A stretch of DNA of 64,000 nucleotides from Alopecurus myosuroides (lineage: Eukaryota; Streptophyta; Magnoliopsida; Poales; Poaceae): positions 432,268,332 to 432,332,331 of the forward strand of contig CM054059.1 of NCBI GenBank assembly GCA_028641055.1, in the 5' to 3' direction. Below, one piece after another: positions 31,297-44,160 of the stretch. The translations under genes and the position numbers were made by a program. The notes under the pieces are model-generated. The model made no database searches and was not told the DNA's origin. It saw only the letters and a program-made list of their open reading frames with translations. Within the stretch, counting starts at the first letter, position 1. Each line of letters starts with the position of its first letter.

Positions 31297-32735
31297 TGAA
31301 AGTGCACCATGGTCAACTAGAGGGGGGGTGAATAGGTTGACTACCAATTTTTCTTTTCTTTTTCCTTTTAGTTGGGCTAAGCAAGATAAGATAAGGTTCT
31401 CTAGATGTGCATCTAGGTGAGCAACCTATGTGGACAAGATAATATGCGTAACAGAAGTAAAGCGAAAGGTAATAATATAAACCACAAGTGTAAACAAGGA
31501 GACAAGGATATGATTCCCGTAGTTCCTTCTCAAAGAGAAGTACGTCTACGTTGGAGAGGTGGGGATCCACCTAGGCACTCCTCAATAGCACGGTTGTGCA
31601 CACCTTGTTCTCCTTGAGCTTCTCCGGTAAGGGAGATTCTCGTTTCCACTATGAGGTCGACTTGAAGGCGTTGACCAAACCTTTACAAGAGCTCGAGGTC
31701 ACTCCACAAGATGGATGGAGGCTCTCAAGCAATCCGTAGCTTCTTGCAACAAGGTGGAAGCTACAAGCACAAGATCTACTAAGGTTTCTAGGCCTTGAGT
31801 AGGATTCTAGATCTACTAGGTTGTGGTGGATGGATTTGAAATTCCTTTGGTGGAAGTGTGGATCTAGGCCTCCTCTAGCTCTCCACCAAGTATGGGAGTG
31901 ATTGGATGGACGGAGAGAGAGATCTAGGTGGGTGAAGCTTTCATTAATGGCGAGAGAGTGGAAAAAGCTTAGCATTTATGAGGAAGGGGAAGGGGTATTT
32001 ATACCCCTTCCCACAAAGTGGCAGTTGCAGTCCTTGATGCACCGGAGGCTCCGGTGGGCTTCTTTTAGTTGCGCAGCAGCACAGCACGAAAGTTACCCTT
32101 TGGAGGGCCAAGGGGTGGAGGCCCCGGTGGCAAGTGCGGAGGCTCCGCCCACCGGAGCTGCACCGGAGGTTCCGGTGGAGCCTCCGCTTTTATCCAACAG
32201 AGCAAGATTTTGGCGGAGACCCCACCGGAGGTGCACCAGATGGCAATCGTTCAAAGGGCCAGGTTGGAGGCCACCGGAGCTCCACCGGAGGCTCCGGTGG
32301 AGCCTCCGCTCTTATCCAACAGAGCAAGCTTTTGGCGGAGCCTCCACCGGAGGCGCACCGGATGCCCATCGTTCAAGGGGCCTGGTTGGAGGCAGCGGAG
32401 GCTCCGGTGGAAAGGGCGGAGGCTCTGCCCACCGGAGCTCTACCGGAGGTTCCGCCCTGGCCTCCGCTCATATGCACCAGAGGGAGGTTTGGGCAGACCC
32501 TGCACCGGAACCGCACCGGAGCCTGGGCGGAGCCTCCGGTGGTTTCACCGGAGCCTCCGCTCCATGCAGAAAATGCTTCCCAGTTTTCTTTCTCCTAACT
32601 CTTTTCATTTTAACCAAACACGCAGCCCATAGAATTAGTGAACTTGATGAACCTGGGCATTTTCATATATCAAACAAACATTAGATCAAATAGGTATGTT
32701 GTCATATAATTATCAAAACGGACGGTGATCTTTCA
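31297..32735 (-). repeat. 5' LTR of the SIRE-like element, copy 1
   Basis: 1,439 bp with intact TG...CA ends. The GC-rich palindromic repeat (about 32038-32560) is longer than in the 3' LTR. LTR-LTR differences include several substitutions and indels, so this insertion is much older than the nested ones. Confidence 0.92.
31987..32012. promoter_or_regulatory. TATA box inside a perfect palindrome
   Basis: Two 11-base arms (GGGAAGGGGTA and its complement) flank TTTA; the minus strand carries TATAAATA across the centre. The 3' LTR has the same structure with one arm base changed (near 12370-12394). It is probably the LTR core promoter, with potential to form a hairpin or to work in both directions. 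Confidence 0.6.
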
Positions 32736-32970
32736 GAATTGATTATGGAGATAGCGCGAGGCGCGGGGCAGCGCCGACGTCGGCGGTGGCGTAGGGACTC
32801 TTTCCTTGCGCCGCTCGCATCATGGGGAGCGCCGTATCTTAGCCCTCTTCCTTCATGGCTTCTTGGGAGCCAGCCCTCATGGAGATGGGATCCATGGGGG
32901 AGGCAAAAACGTGGATTTGGTGTCAGGAAATTCGTGTTATGGGGTGTCTGTCACGACCTAGGTTTCCTCC

Positions 32971-32979
32971 CTTTATATA
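32971..32979 (-). promoter_or_regulatory. TATA box of the H2 LTR
   Basis: The minus strand reads TATATAAAG. The equivalent in H1 is at 646-654 and in the duplicate at 52351-52359. Confidence 0.5.
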
Positions 32980-33391
32980 GTCTCACGAATTTCTGTCATC
33001 CCATCTAGGACTGCGGTAAATCGGGATTTTCTCGGCCGTCCGGACTGGGATTGGTCCGAACTCTATGTCTGCGACGTTCCTCGCAAAATTCCCCACAACT
33101 TTTACGACCGCACGTTTTCGATTTGACATTGTCTTCGACCTCTAACGTGACAATATTTAAAAAGACTTTTCAGACAGATTTCAGGAAAGTCCCAATTAGG
33201 CTCCAATAAGGTTTCCTCTTGTATTTTTGATAATTCCTACACATCAATGTGTAAAACAAGAACATTGTGCACTTTTGCAACTATTAGTAGGGTAGTCCAA
33301 ATAAATCATAAACTTAATATAAAAACAATTATCAAAAGCATAAAAGTAGCAAGAAACCATCAAAATTTATAAATACGCATTGGACGTAACA

Positions 33392-36235
33392 ACATCCCCA
33401 AGCATAGTTTCTACCCGTCCTCGAGTAGGTAAAACGATACCAAGACAATTTTTGAGGTGACTTGCTACGAACACAATCTTGATCATCATTATTTGTAAAA
33501 GCATTGCAAGCTGAAATCAAAGTACTCTAAACATAGGAATGATAGATATAATTTCAACAATGTAACTTAGCAACCATGTTGAAACATGAAAAGTAACACA
33601 AAAAAAAGATCATGAATAATGATTCATTGAAAGATATACGTTTGTTTCGAGCATAAAGAAAACACAGCAAAGTGGTATTCCGCGTGTCCTTAAAAGTGGG
33701 AGCAAAACATAAATGCCAGGACACCTTCAAAGTTCAAGTGGTGACTAGAAAATAATAAGAACAAGTAATAATATCATGAATCAATCAATAATAATCTTTG
33801 AGACTGATCCACATTATACTCAAAATGAAAACTATGCTCTTTTAATTGTGCATAAAGTTAGAAGATGAGGACTCAACATAAAAGTAAAAGAAAGGCCCTT
33901 CGCAGAGGGAAGTGATGTCTACGCACGCTTCTATTCTTGTAGACAGTGTTGGGCCTCCAAGTGTAGAGGTTTGTAGAACAACAGCAAGTTTCCCTTAAGT
34001 GTATCATACAAGGTTATCGAACTCAGGGGGAAGAGGTCAAAGGTATCCCTCTCAAGAAACCTTGCAATTGCGATACAAGATGTCTCCTGTGTCTCCAACA
34101 CACCTAATACAATTGTTAGTTGTATAGGTGCAGTAGTTCCACGAAGCGAGAGTGAAATACAAGTAATATGGATGGTTATAAGTGATATTAGCAATCTGAA
34201 ATAAAAAATGGCAGCAAGCAAACATGTAGCAGAACTTATTGTAAACGTTGTTTCAATGCTTATAAACAAGGCCTAGGGATCATACTTTCACTAGTGGACA
34301 CTCTCAACAATGATAACATAATTGAATGCATAAATATCATCTCTTCACTATGCTACTCCGAACCACTCTTCGGCCGGATAACGAACATAATTCCATGCAT
34401 AGGCTGTAACAGCACTCCTCAAGTCTATAATCCCTCTCTAGGGCACCCCACACTGTCACTATGAGCGCCCCAAATTAGTACTAAACAAACGCCAGAATTT
34501 CATAGGGTCATCCAACAAAAAATATAAATATCATGCTAAACCACACGGTGCACACAATGTCACCTTTACACCGTGATCAAAGTGTCTACGGAGATCTCAT
34601 AACAAAACCACTTGAGTAACATAACATATGAAGAGTAACATCTACTTATTCAACTAGATTACAAAGCTCATGATCACATAAAGATCACGCCATGGGAAAG
34701 AGATGAAACACATAGCTACCAATAGAGCCCTCAGCCCCCGGGGGGGGGGGGGACTACTCCCTCCTCATCATGGGAGACAACAATGACGGTGAAGATGGCG
34801 GTGGAGTCAATGGAGATGGCTCCGGGGGCACTTCCACGTCTCGACAGGGTGTGGGAACAGAGATTTCTGTCCCCAAAACTTGTCGGTGGTGGCGGCGGAG
34901 CTACGGAACTTTTAGTGGAAGGGGGACAATATATTTAGGGTTTATGAATTGGGGGGCTTTATAGGCGAAAGGGCGATGGCGGTGGGCGCCCAAGGAGCCC
35001 ACACGACCTCCAGGCGCGGCCAGGGGCCACCAGCGCCCAGCCATGGTGTGCGAGCTCCAGGGCCCCCCTCCGGGTCTCTTTTGGACTTCCTTGACGCGTC
35101 GGCGTCGGGAATTCTAAGACTTTTGGCTTTTGTTTCGTCCAATTCCGAGAATATTTCCAAAATAACTTTTGTGAAACCAAAAACAGCAGAAATCAGGAAC
35201 TGGCTCTGTGGCATCTTCTCAATAGGTTAGTCCTAGAAAACGTCCGGAAAACGAAGGAAAACATGTGAAAACATAAAGGTATTGGATAGAAAACAAGAAT
35301 GGAGCATTGAAAATTATAGATATGTTTAAGACGTATCAGGAAGAAGGGATAAACTCATGTGCTAGAGCTTTTAATTTTATTAAAACAGAGGTATTGAAAA
35401 CAATTTTTTCGAGAGGTGTATGTTTATTTCAACGAATGGCAAACAGACAATATAAGACTCACAAGTTAACTAGACTTTACAAGAGCGGCTCCCATTGAAG
35501 GACGTTCTTTCTACTGGGGTAAGTAGATCATCCCTCTTCTCTTTTGTTTACACAATTATGCTTTCACGGATAAATCAGGGGCAAAAAGAGTGAAGAGAAT
35601 TTATAGTAACCACATTTTGGGGCTAGGCACCCTGTTCCCAGCTCTTATAGCATTTGGATAAGCGGATGTGCCGCTAGTCCAGGTGTGTAAAGTCCAATCA
35701 ACAGGTGATATAAAGACCGTCTACCTACGTCTTCATGAGCTAAAACAGGGGCACAAAACATGTATAATTTTAAAGATTTTAAAGGTAGCACATGAGAAAT
35801 TTACTTTGGAGTAGCGGTTAAATACAACATGTAGGTAGGTATGTTGGACACATTAGGAAAAGTTTGGTTTTGGGAGTTGGATGCACGAGTAGAGCTCATA
35901 CTCGGTACAGGTGGAGGCTAGCAAAAGACTGGGAGCGACAAATCAAGAGAGCAATAATGGCCATAATCATGCGCAACGACAAAAACATTATTAATCAAAG
36001 CATAAATGGTATTACAAGTCAAAAATTAAATGATAATAGACGCTAAAGATGGCTGGTTTGTAGTCTTAACATGGTGTTAGCATGCGCCAAGTCAGCCAAA
36101 TAAAGCATTCAAAGGAGAATACCACAATATTATGCTTCGATGTGATAAAAACAACTCATGATTCTTTCAATGGAACATTAAGTACTCTCATATGTTTGAT
36201 ACAAGTCATGCTACATCAATAACTACTACACATAG
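33392..36235 (-). mobile_element. H2 internal 3' region, copy 1, carrying a solo LTR
   Basis: Noncoding, AT-rich sequence adjoining the 3' LTR of H2, beginning with a GGGGATGT tract on the minus strand. Apart from the solo LTR at 33913-35338 I see no ORF above about 60 codons with recognisable content. It breaks at the duplication junction and continues, in the genome before the duplication, with 55617-57639. Confidence 0.6.
33913..35338 (-). repeat. Solo gypsy-type LTR, copy 1 (1,426 bp)
   Basis: Plus strand begins TGATGTCTACGC and ends GACGTATCA; on the minus strand this is TGATACGTC...GACATCA. It is flanked by a perfect GGAAG duplication (33908-33912, 35339-35343) with no internal domain, so it is a solo LTR left by LTR-LTR recombination. 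It contains a minus-strand TATAAAG box (34957-34963) and a run of 13 Gs after CCCCC (34735-34752). Confidence 0.92.
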
Positions 36236-39200
36236 AATTAATTAGTCGTTCTAATCATGATGTAATTTTTTTATTTCCAAAATCCTAACCTTCTCAAATT
36301 TCTAGAGCTAATCCACGGTGAATTGCACAATCCAAAGCAAAAATCTGATTGTTCTTCAGGTCTTGTACGCATAGTCCTATTGTGGGTGGAAACGGTACAA
36401 AACAGACCAAAAGAAGAGAAGATGACGGGGTTTCTATTGCCACGTCTGAATGCTTCAAGCTGCAGGTCGTACTTAACAAGCAAAATATCCAAATATTTTC
36501 AATCTGAATTCCTCGGTAAAGGTCTCAGCATAGCCAGTGTTGGAAGGATTGGATGATGGGCGTCGCACAACTTCGCCGAGTGGTGTCAAGTGGCGATGGC
36601 GGTGATGGCTCTTCTCACACCGGTGGACATGTATTAAGCGTGGCTGAAGCGGAGGGCAGAGTAGCGTTCTCAGACTGTGGAGAGGAAAACCGAAATACAG
36701 TGGAAGAATATAAAATATTTAAAGTACTTATGAAGAATGCTTCTATTCGAAGTTTTAGTAACATCATTGTCCTGCGAGGCATCTGAACAAAAAAGGTTCC
36801 CATTTGATATTCTTCTCAAGTAAGTTAATTGTAGTTCTTGAACGAATTACATTGTAATTGAACAAAGTAGAATTCTTGTTTTTTTGGATATTATATATGA
36901 TCATTCCTTTCTATGCTCGTGAATTATGTTTATATGTCCATGTGTGCCTTCGCAAGTCACAACACATAATTTTTTTCCCGTTGCAACGCACGGGCACGTT
37001 TTGCTAGTAATAATGTCTAAATGGGAGCAACCCACTATTGCTATTTCTCTCAACATGCAAGGTATACACATCAGCTCTCATCTAATTGGTCCATGTCAAT
37101 CTTTGTCCACTAAATATCCACGTCACTACAGTTGTTTTGACATCCACCGCAACTACTGGTTTAACCAGTTCTGACATTTAAAGCGAACCGTCCATACGCT
37201 ACGGTTATTTACTTTTTTTTATAGAAACGCTACGGTTATTAGTACTCCCTGTTGAACCATTTTCCTCAGCCGCTTCCTCTCCGGCTCTCTACCACAAAAT
37301 TTATTTTCCACAGCGTTCGTCTACTCCCTCCTACTACAATCTTCCACACATCGATTCATCTTCTCACTCTTCAACTTCTCCATTAATTAATACAGTTCCT
37401 TTGCATCTTCTCGGATTCCATACATGCAACATATTAGAAGGGATCGAGGGACTGTCTCATCTCTCATCTTCTCCACACAAAAGTAAAGCTAAACCGCACA
37501 GGCTCTCAAACAGGTGTTATGACCTTCAATACCTGGAGATGTCTGTATCAGCCTGCCCCGACTCACAAGATCTTCCCTACTGTTCGCTCCACGTACTGAC
37601 AAGAAGAAGTATTTCCATCGTGTCTTCACATATCTCGCTTCACCCTGTAATGCCCACGTTCTTTTTCTTGGTTGCAGGTCAGATTAGCGTCTCACGTGTA
37701 CTGGCTTTCAGTTGGTTGGATTTTCTTCTGATTGCTCACACATGACTGCAACATGGATCATGGATGTCGTTCTCCAGCGTCGAGTTGACGACGCACGTGC
37801 AAAGGTGCTACTCACTCTATGAACCCATGTCCATGACCCTGTCTATTTGTTACTCACTTTACCTAACACATTAGTGTTCGTGATGCACAAAATCACTTTC
37901 TTTCATTTAATTTTAGTCGGAACTCTGACGGATAATGTGTGTACTGTATATCCATGGAAGTATTCTATCTTCAAACGCATGTTCATGTAGGCGGAGAATG
38001 GAATGAATTGTTCGAATTATACCATGTGTTCCATCCCTCTCCTTTTTCAGATGTCAAGTCGTCAGTATATTGTAACCTTTCTTCCTGGTTTCATGGCATT
38101 CCTGGGTCTTTGTTGGTCATACAAAAAATTGGTCTCAAATTCCGAGTATTTTGGTATTATTCTGTATTTTGTTATTACCTTTTCATGTTATCATTTTGAT
38201 TATAGTATAATGGACAATTTTTGGCAGGGAAGAAATGAAGTAAATGGAGCAAGGAAGATCCATTTTTGTGTTCATCGCGATTTCTGACTTTTCTTAGATT
38301 TCCTTTATTTGTCCCTGATGTCGTGACTTCATCGGACTAACTGCCTGAATCATAAAAAAGGTACAGGTTGATAAGGTTGAGTATGACTGTACATGCATAG
38401 GGATTCATGTTGTATCTCTAGAATTGCAAAGTGATCATAGACTGTCAGCACATTAAGGCAAAAAAAACATTATGTCACCGAACTTATTTGTTAATCTGAG
38501 AAATTGTACAAATGATCTTCATATCATTGCATTTTTAGTGGACCGACATAATCTTCTACTACGTTTATCCTGAAAAAAAATTATTAGCCTTGCCATAATA
38601 TTGCATGGATCGAGCAAAGATCGGTGAAAAAAAAAGATGTAACATACGCAACATCCAGCAAAGATCGGAAAAAATAACCGGTTGTCGAGTGATCCAGCCC
38701 GCATTTATATTTTTGTAAGGTAGTACTAAATTTTAAATTATTTTATACACGAATAAAAACCTAGATAAGGAGAAGTTTCTTGCATGGAAAAATTATTCAT
38801 GTTTGTTCTCTACAGAATCCACGTCAATATATGTCCACTTATTCTGCGATAGGAACATATAATATCATAACAGTTTGAAACATAATTTGGATTTCTTTTG
38901 ATCTACGGCTAACCCCCCACCATTGTAATGTTGCAACATTGTACGCATGATTAATGAAGACACCTTCAATGTCTTATTTAGTCTTTCTCACACCAAACTA
39001 ATTGTTGTTTGAAGGTCATTAATTGATTCCTAAACTTATCGGACTAATCTATTTGATTTGGTGATTGCAAAAGATGTGTGATCTTGGTAGGTAACATCTA
39101 AAAGGATATCAATGCAATGATCACATTATATAATTCATGCATGTATTTCCACTAACTTAAATCTCCTCAAATTTAATCATAATTGTTATAATATAGTATA

Positions 39201-39293
39201 TTCATTGAAGTATTTCCACTAATTGGATTTCCTCAAATTTAATCATAATTTTTTTTAAGATATCCCCGCAGCAACGCGCGGGGTATCATCTAG
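36236..39293 (+). mobile_element. Helitron remnant, copy 2 (5' end missing)
   Basis: Equivalent to 2054-2956 plus 8639-10794. The 5' end, the F-box fragment and the MITE were left out by the duplication breakpoint. It contains the inner 3' terminus (CTAG at 37004-37007), the uninterrupted Copia target (GTTTT at 37134-37138) and the outer 3' terminus ending at 39293. No gene is recognised. Confidence 0.8.
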
Positions 39294-40225
39294 TTATAGA
39301 TACGTTTTGGACGTATCAATCATACCCTTGAAGACCGAAAGCGGGGATTACCCTCCCGCACAAGGGTTGTAGATGAAGACGGTGAAGACGACCTCAATGT
39401 CGAGGAGTGATATCCCACAAGTATATAGGGGATCCTGCATAGTCTTTTCGATAAGTAAGAGTGTCGAACCCAACGAGGAGCTAAAGGTAGGATAAATGTT
39501 CTCTCAAGTTCTATCAACCACTGATACAACTCTACGCACACTAACCATTTACTTTATCTAGGAAATAATAGTAGAGTAATAATACAGGTATGAGAGATAG
39601 TTTTGCAAGATAATAAATAACGGAGAGTAAATGTTAGTGCTGCAGAAATAAAATATACTAAGTAACCATAAACTAACAGTACCATGAGTGTGGAAAAGTG
39701 GTGGTAATTGTGATGGATTTTTCCATGATCAAATAGTCAAATACAAGGTTGATATTCCTCTTTAATGTGGGAGCGGAAAAGCTAACAAGCTCTCACTATC
39801 CAATGATTGGAATTACTTATGATTTGAACTCTAGCAAACATCCGTAACTACTAGAAAATATATTAAGGTAAAAATACCCAACCATAGCATTAAGATAAAA
39901 AGATCCTCTTTATCCCATATGCTTTAATCACTAGATTGGGGCTCATGTTTCTGTCACTCAAGTAACCCTCCCTCTAACTTTCTCCACATACTACAAACCC
40001 TAATATATGATCCATGCGTGCATAAACATATGATGGGCATCATAGGACTGTTAAAAATTCAATACATAGCTCAAACCATCCATAGAGATTCAACAATCAA
40101 TCATATGAAAAAATGGAACTACACAATAGATCATCTGGAAATAATTTAGAACGCCAAACACCATGTTTACAAAGGGAGGTACATAGGTGTGTGGGAGGAT
40201 GAACCACTGTATACAAGGAGGAATT

Positions 40226-41518
40226 TTAAAGTGCACTATGGTCAACTAGAGGGGGGTGAATAGGTTGACTACCAATTTTTCTTTTTCTTTTCCTTTTAGT
40301 GGGGCTAAGCAAGATAAGATAAGGTTCTCTAAATGTAAAGCGAAAGGTAATAAGATAAACCCCAAGTGTAAACAATGAGACAAGGATATGATTCCCGTAG
40401 TTCCTTCTCAAAGACAAGTACGTCTACGTTGGAGAGGTGGGTACCCACCTAGGCACTCCCCAATAGCACGGTTTGGCACACCTTGTTCTCCTTGAGCTTC
40501 TCCGGTGAGGGAGATTCTCGTTTCCACTATGAGGTCGACTTGAAGGCGTTGACCAAACCTTTACAAGAGCTCAAGGTCACTCCACAAGATGGATGGAGGC
40601 TCTCAAGCAATCCGTAGCTTCTTGCAACAAGGTGGAAGCTACAAGCACAAGATCTACTAAGATTTCTAGGCCTTGAGTAGGATTCTAGATCTACTAGGTT
40701 GTGGTGGATGGATTTAAATTCCTTTGGTGGAAGTGTGGATCTAGGCCTCCTCTAGCTCTCCACCAAGTATGGGAATGATTGGGTGGACGGAGAGAGAGAT
40801 CTAGGTGGGTGAAGCTTTCATTAATGGCTAGGAGAGAGAGTGGAAAAAGCTTAGCATTTATGAGGAAGGGGAAGGGGTATTTATAACCCTTCCCACAAAG
40901 TGGCAGTGGCAGTCCTTGATGCACCGGAGGCTCCGGTGGTTTCACCGGAGGCTCCGGTGGGCTTCTTTTAGTTGTGCAGCAGCGCATCACAAAAGTTATC
41001 CTTTGGAGGGCCAAGGGGCGGAGGCCCCGGTGGAAAGTGCGGAGGCTCCGGTGGATCCTCCGCTCCTATCCAACAGAGCAAGCTTTTGGCGGAGCCCCCA
41101 CCGGATGCCAATTGTTCAAAGGGCCAGGTTGGAGGCCACCGGAGCTCCACCGGAGGCGCACCGGATGCCCATCGTTCAAGGGACCTGGTTGGAGGCAGGC
41201 GAGGCTCCGGTGGAAAGGGCAGAGGCTCCGCCCACCAGAGCTCCACCGGAGCTTCCGCCCTGGTCTCCGCTCATATACACCAGAGGGAGGTTTGGGCGGA
41301 CCCTGCACCGGACCCGCACCGGGGCCTGGGGCGGAGCCTATGCTCCATGCAAGAACTGCTTCCCAGTTTTCTTTCTCCTAGCTCTTTTCATTTTAACCAA
41401 ACACACAACCCATAGAATTAGTGAACTTGATGAACCTGGGCATTTTCATATATCAAACAAACATTAGATCAAATAGGTATGTTGTCATATAATTATCAAA
41501 ACAGACGATGATCTTTCT
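40226..41518 (-). repeat. 3' LTR of the SIRE-like element, copy 2
   Basis: 1,293 bp, 21 bases longer than in copy 1 because of one additional palindromic unit near 40939-40959 (GGTTTCACCGGAGGCTCC). It has the same altered tips as copy 1 (TT...CT). Confidence 0.9.
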
Positions 41519-41923
41519 TTCTCCCCCTTTTTGGTAATTGATGACAACATCCCTATTTGCATAATAGAAAACACAACATGAACGGAGCTCCCCCTAAAGG
41601 TATGCTCCCTTCATGTTGGGAGAATTTAGGCATGATGTATGTATGAGCAATATGAATAAAAGGGAGCACACATCACATAATATAATAGGATATGAGGTTC
41701 ATAATGCATAATAATACGAGGTTCACGACATATACGAATAATGTAAACAAACCGAAGTCCCAAATGACCAAATAAAACACCAAACTCCCTCAAGAAAAGG
41801 AAAGATGCAAATAGAAGTTGCTTGAGGGAGAAACCATGCAAATACCCGCTCCTAATATATAGCTCTCCCCCTTTGGCATCAAGATACCAAAAGAGGGAGA
41901 AAACGATGCTAACGCCCCGAAGA

Positions 41924-43735
41924 TCACTCGGAGGAGATGTCCATGTTCGGAGAGGGGGCGCGGCGATGAGAACTAGTAGCTTCTTCTCCTTCTTCCTCAA
42001 ACCACTCAATCAAGTTGCCCTTGGAGTCTTTGGCCTGCCACTTGTCCCAGTTGGTGATGCTAGGAAGAACCGGGGAATCCACGGATTCACCACTATCACG
42101 AAGAAGCTGACGAGCGGCCTGTGCTTTGTTGCGGTTCTTGAGCTCCTTATCATAGTGGGCTTCCCATTGACGCTTCTCGATCTTCTTTTTCAACCGGAAC
42201 ACCTTCTTGAGGGCCCTCGCCATCCATTTGAAAGCATTGTTAGAAGGAGGAGGGCGAGATGGACCGGCTCCTTCTTCTTATTCCTCATCAACAATAACAC
42301 GAGGCTTGGCCTTGTGCCGGCGAGGAGCAGGAGTGGGGTGTTCAGGGGGCTCGGTGTGGTCCTTGATGAGGAGTCTCCTTTCCATGTGAGGGATCCAATT
42401 ATCATCCTCAAATGGTTCATCCGGAAACCTGTCATTCCACACATGTAAGATGATCTTCATGATGAAGGGCCCAAACCAAGCATTCTTGCGGTTGATCACG
42501 ACGTGCCATAGCTCATTCCAAATGTAATCAAGCACATCGAGCTTGCGAGGGGAGTCGGTGAGCCGCTGTTGGTGAGTGAGAAGCATGAGATTCTTCAAGA
42601 AGCCCTGGATTTCATCCACATTCCCCGCCTTTGGGTTGATAGTCTCTCTATAGATGCGCATCATGATATAATAGGTGGGGTAGAGACCCTTGAAAAACCC
42701 AACGGTGAACTTCTTCCAGTGATAGAGTGGGGTGAGTTGATCCTTGGGAAGGGATGGAGTGTTGATGACGTGAACCCGGAACCATCCATTGGCAAACTCC
42801 TCACTATCAGCAAATGGTCCAAAGTCCGGGTACCCTCCAAGAATGATGCCAACGTCAGACCACTTGATGTCAAGCTTTCTCCCCTGTGTCATCCAAGTAA
42901 GATTACACTCGGTCTCATTGGAGAGATGAACGGTGGCCAAGAACTGACAGACAAGGTCTTCATCGTAGTCTTGTTGAAGACTAATAATGGGACCAATTCC
43001 AAACCTCTCAATGAGCTCAAGAGCCTCCCCAAAGTAATAGGGGTTCCTTTCCAGATGCCCAAAGTTGATGGCATGTTGAAGGGAAATGTTGTCCTTTGGC
43101 TTCCTCATCAAGATCTCATGATATAGTTCCCCTTGCAAGACAGTGTGGAAGCAGGCATCCTTACCCCGGAATTGTGGCATCAAACGCTCACATGCGATCA
43201 CATAGGGGTTTTCGCGACGTTCCTTCAGAAAAGCCGCCTCAGACATCTTGGAAGCGGTCTTTGTCGTGTTCTTGTGAGGCAATTTCTTCTCGGTAGCCGG
43301 GAACCTCTTCCGCTTGGGTTGCGCATTGTCAAGTTCTTCTTCGATCTCATCAACTTGAGGAGTCTTGCGACGACCCGTACTCTTGTAACGAACCCCCTTT
43401 CCTTTGGAACCGGAAGCATCTAAGAAAGAAAGAGCAAGGATGGCATGAAGAGAAGGTAATTCTGAAGTTGATAAATACGCACAAATTGAAGAAACAAAGA
43501 TACACATGGTGTTAGGGTTGAATAACTAGGGTTAGGGCATATGAATCTTCTCTACAACCGTAACGATTCAATCCTAGCACACATTATCTAGGTTGCTAGG
43601 GTTTGTACTCGAGAACTTATACTCCTAAAACTTCAAATCCACACATCTAGAGGACAAGAACATGAACTCCTATGCATCCCCATCCATAAACTAGATGAGA
43701 GAGAGAGAGAGAGAGCACATACCCGCATCATCCAT
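41924..43735 (-). pseudogene. Env-position ORF, copy 2
   Basis: Same structure as 13404-15215: predicted start at 43735-43733, donor at 43722, acceptor ending at 43420, exon 2 from 43419, TAA at 42278-42280, in-frame continuation to 41924. One amino-acid difference was noticed (Asp to Ala, near 43232: SEADF in copy 1, SEAAF here). The shared stop predates the duplication. Confidence 0.7.
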
Positions 43736-43929
43736 GGTGAAAAGGAAGGAGAAAGAAGAGCCCGGGGTGGTCCAAGGCAAGGAGGAGGTCTCCCGGCGGT
43801 GGAGCACCCAAATCCGGCGGCGGTTGGCTTGGGGGCAGCGGCGGTTGAGAGGAGGAAGAAGGAGGGCGAGTGGGGGGAAAATGAGATTGGATCTCATTGA
43901 CCCCGGCTCGCCCTAGGTCTTATCCCGAA

Positions 43930-44160
43930 AAACTGCCGCAAGCGGAGCCTCCGGTGGTTTCACCGGAGCCTCCGCTCCCCGCCCAGCGGAGCCTCCGGTG
44001 GTTTCACCGGAGCCTCCTCCCCTTGTCCACAAAAACAAACCAAATTTGGCCCACTGAGCAATTATGCGCCAGCGGAGCCTCCGGTGGAGTTCCCGTGGGC
44101 AGGGGCAGTAGAGCCCCGGTGGTTTCACCGGAGCCTCCGCCCAGCCAAGTTTTTGCACAC
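43930..44160. repeat. Palindromic GC repeat upstream of the env-position ORF, copy 2
   Basis: Duplicate of 15410-15640 with three single-base differences. The unit number is unchanged, unlike the LTR array. Confidence 0.75.

Larger units (their letters stand above)
11727..32735 (-). mobile_element. SIRE/Maximus-like Ty1/Copia retrotransposon, copy 1 (11.87 kb plus nested insertion)
   Basis: Flanked by the TSD GAATT (11722-11726 and 32736-32740). On the minus strand the order is 5' LTR, tRNA-iMet PBS, long gag with zinc knuckle and coiled coil, protease-integrase, RT-RNase H, then a spliced ORF in the env position, PPT and 3' LTR. The large size, extended gag and extra 3' ORF are features of the SIRE/Maximus lineage. 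It is defective: in-frame stops in gag, a frameshift before the protease, a stop and frameshift between integrase and RT, and a stop in RT. The element was already broken before the duplication, since copy 2 shares most lesions. Confidence 0.88.
10909..33391 (-). mobile_element. H2: 3' LTR of a gypsy-type element, split by a SIRE-like insertion
   Basis: With the 21 kb insertion and one TSD copy removed this is about 1.47 kb. The outer end is TGATATCCC on plus (minus strand ending GGGATATCA). The inner end is near 33391 (minus strand start TGTTACGTCC, altered from TGATACGTCC). The internal sequence just beyond it reads GCTTGGGGATGT on the minus strand, a plausible polypurine tract, which makes this the 3' LTR of a minus-strand element. 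It is of the same family as H1. No H2 coding sequence is recognisable. Confidence 0.65.
2054..36235 (+). repeat. Tandem duplication, copy 1 (34.2 kb; 19.36 kb without two insertions)
   Basis: This block is repeated directly at 36236-55616. Removing the Copia insertion (5,682 bp with one TSD copy) and the long-LTR insertion (9,141 bp with one TSD copy) leaves 19,359 bp against 19,381 bp in copy 2. The 22 bp gap is explained by one 21 bp repeat unit and three single-base indels. The left breakpoint is the AATTA at 2054-2058, part of the 12-base palindrome CTAATTAATTAG (2052-2063). Confidence 0.93.
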
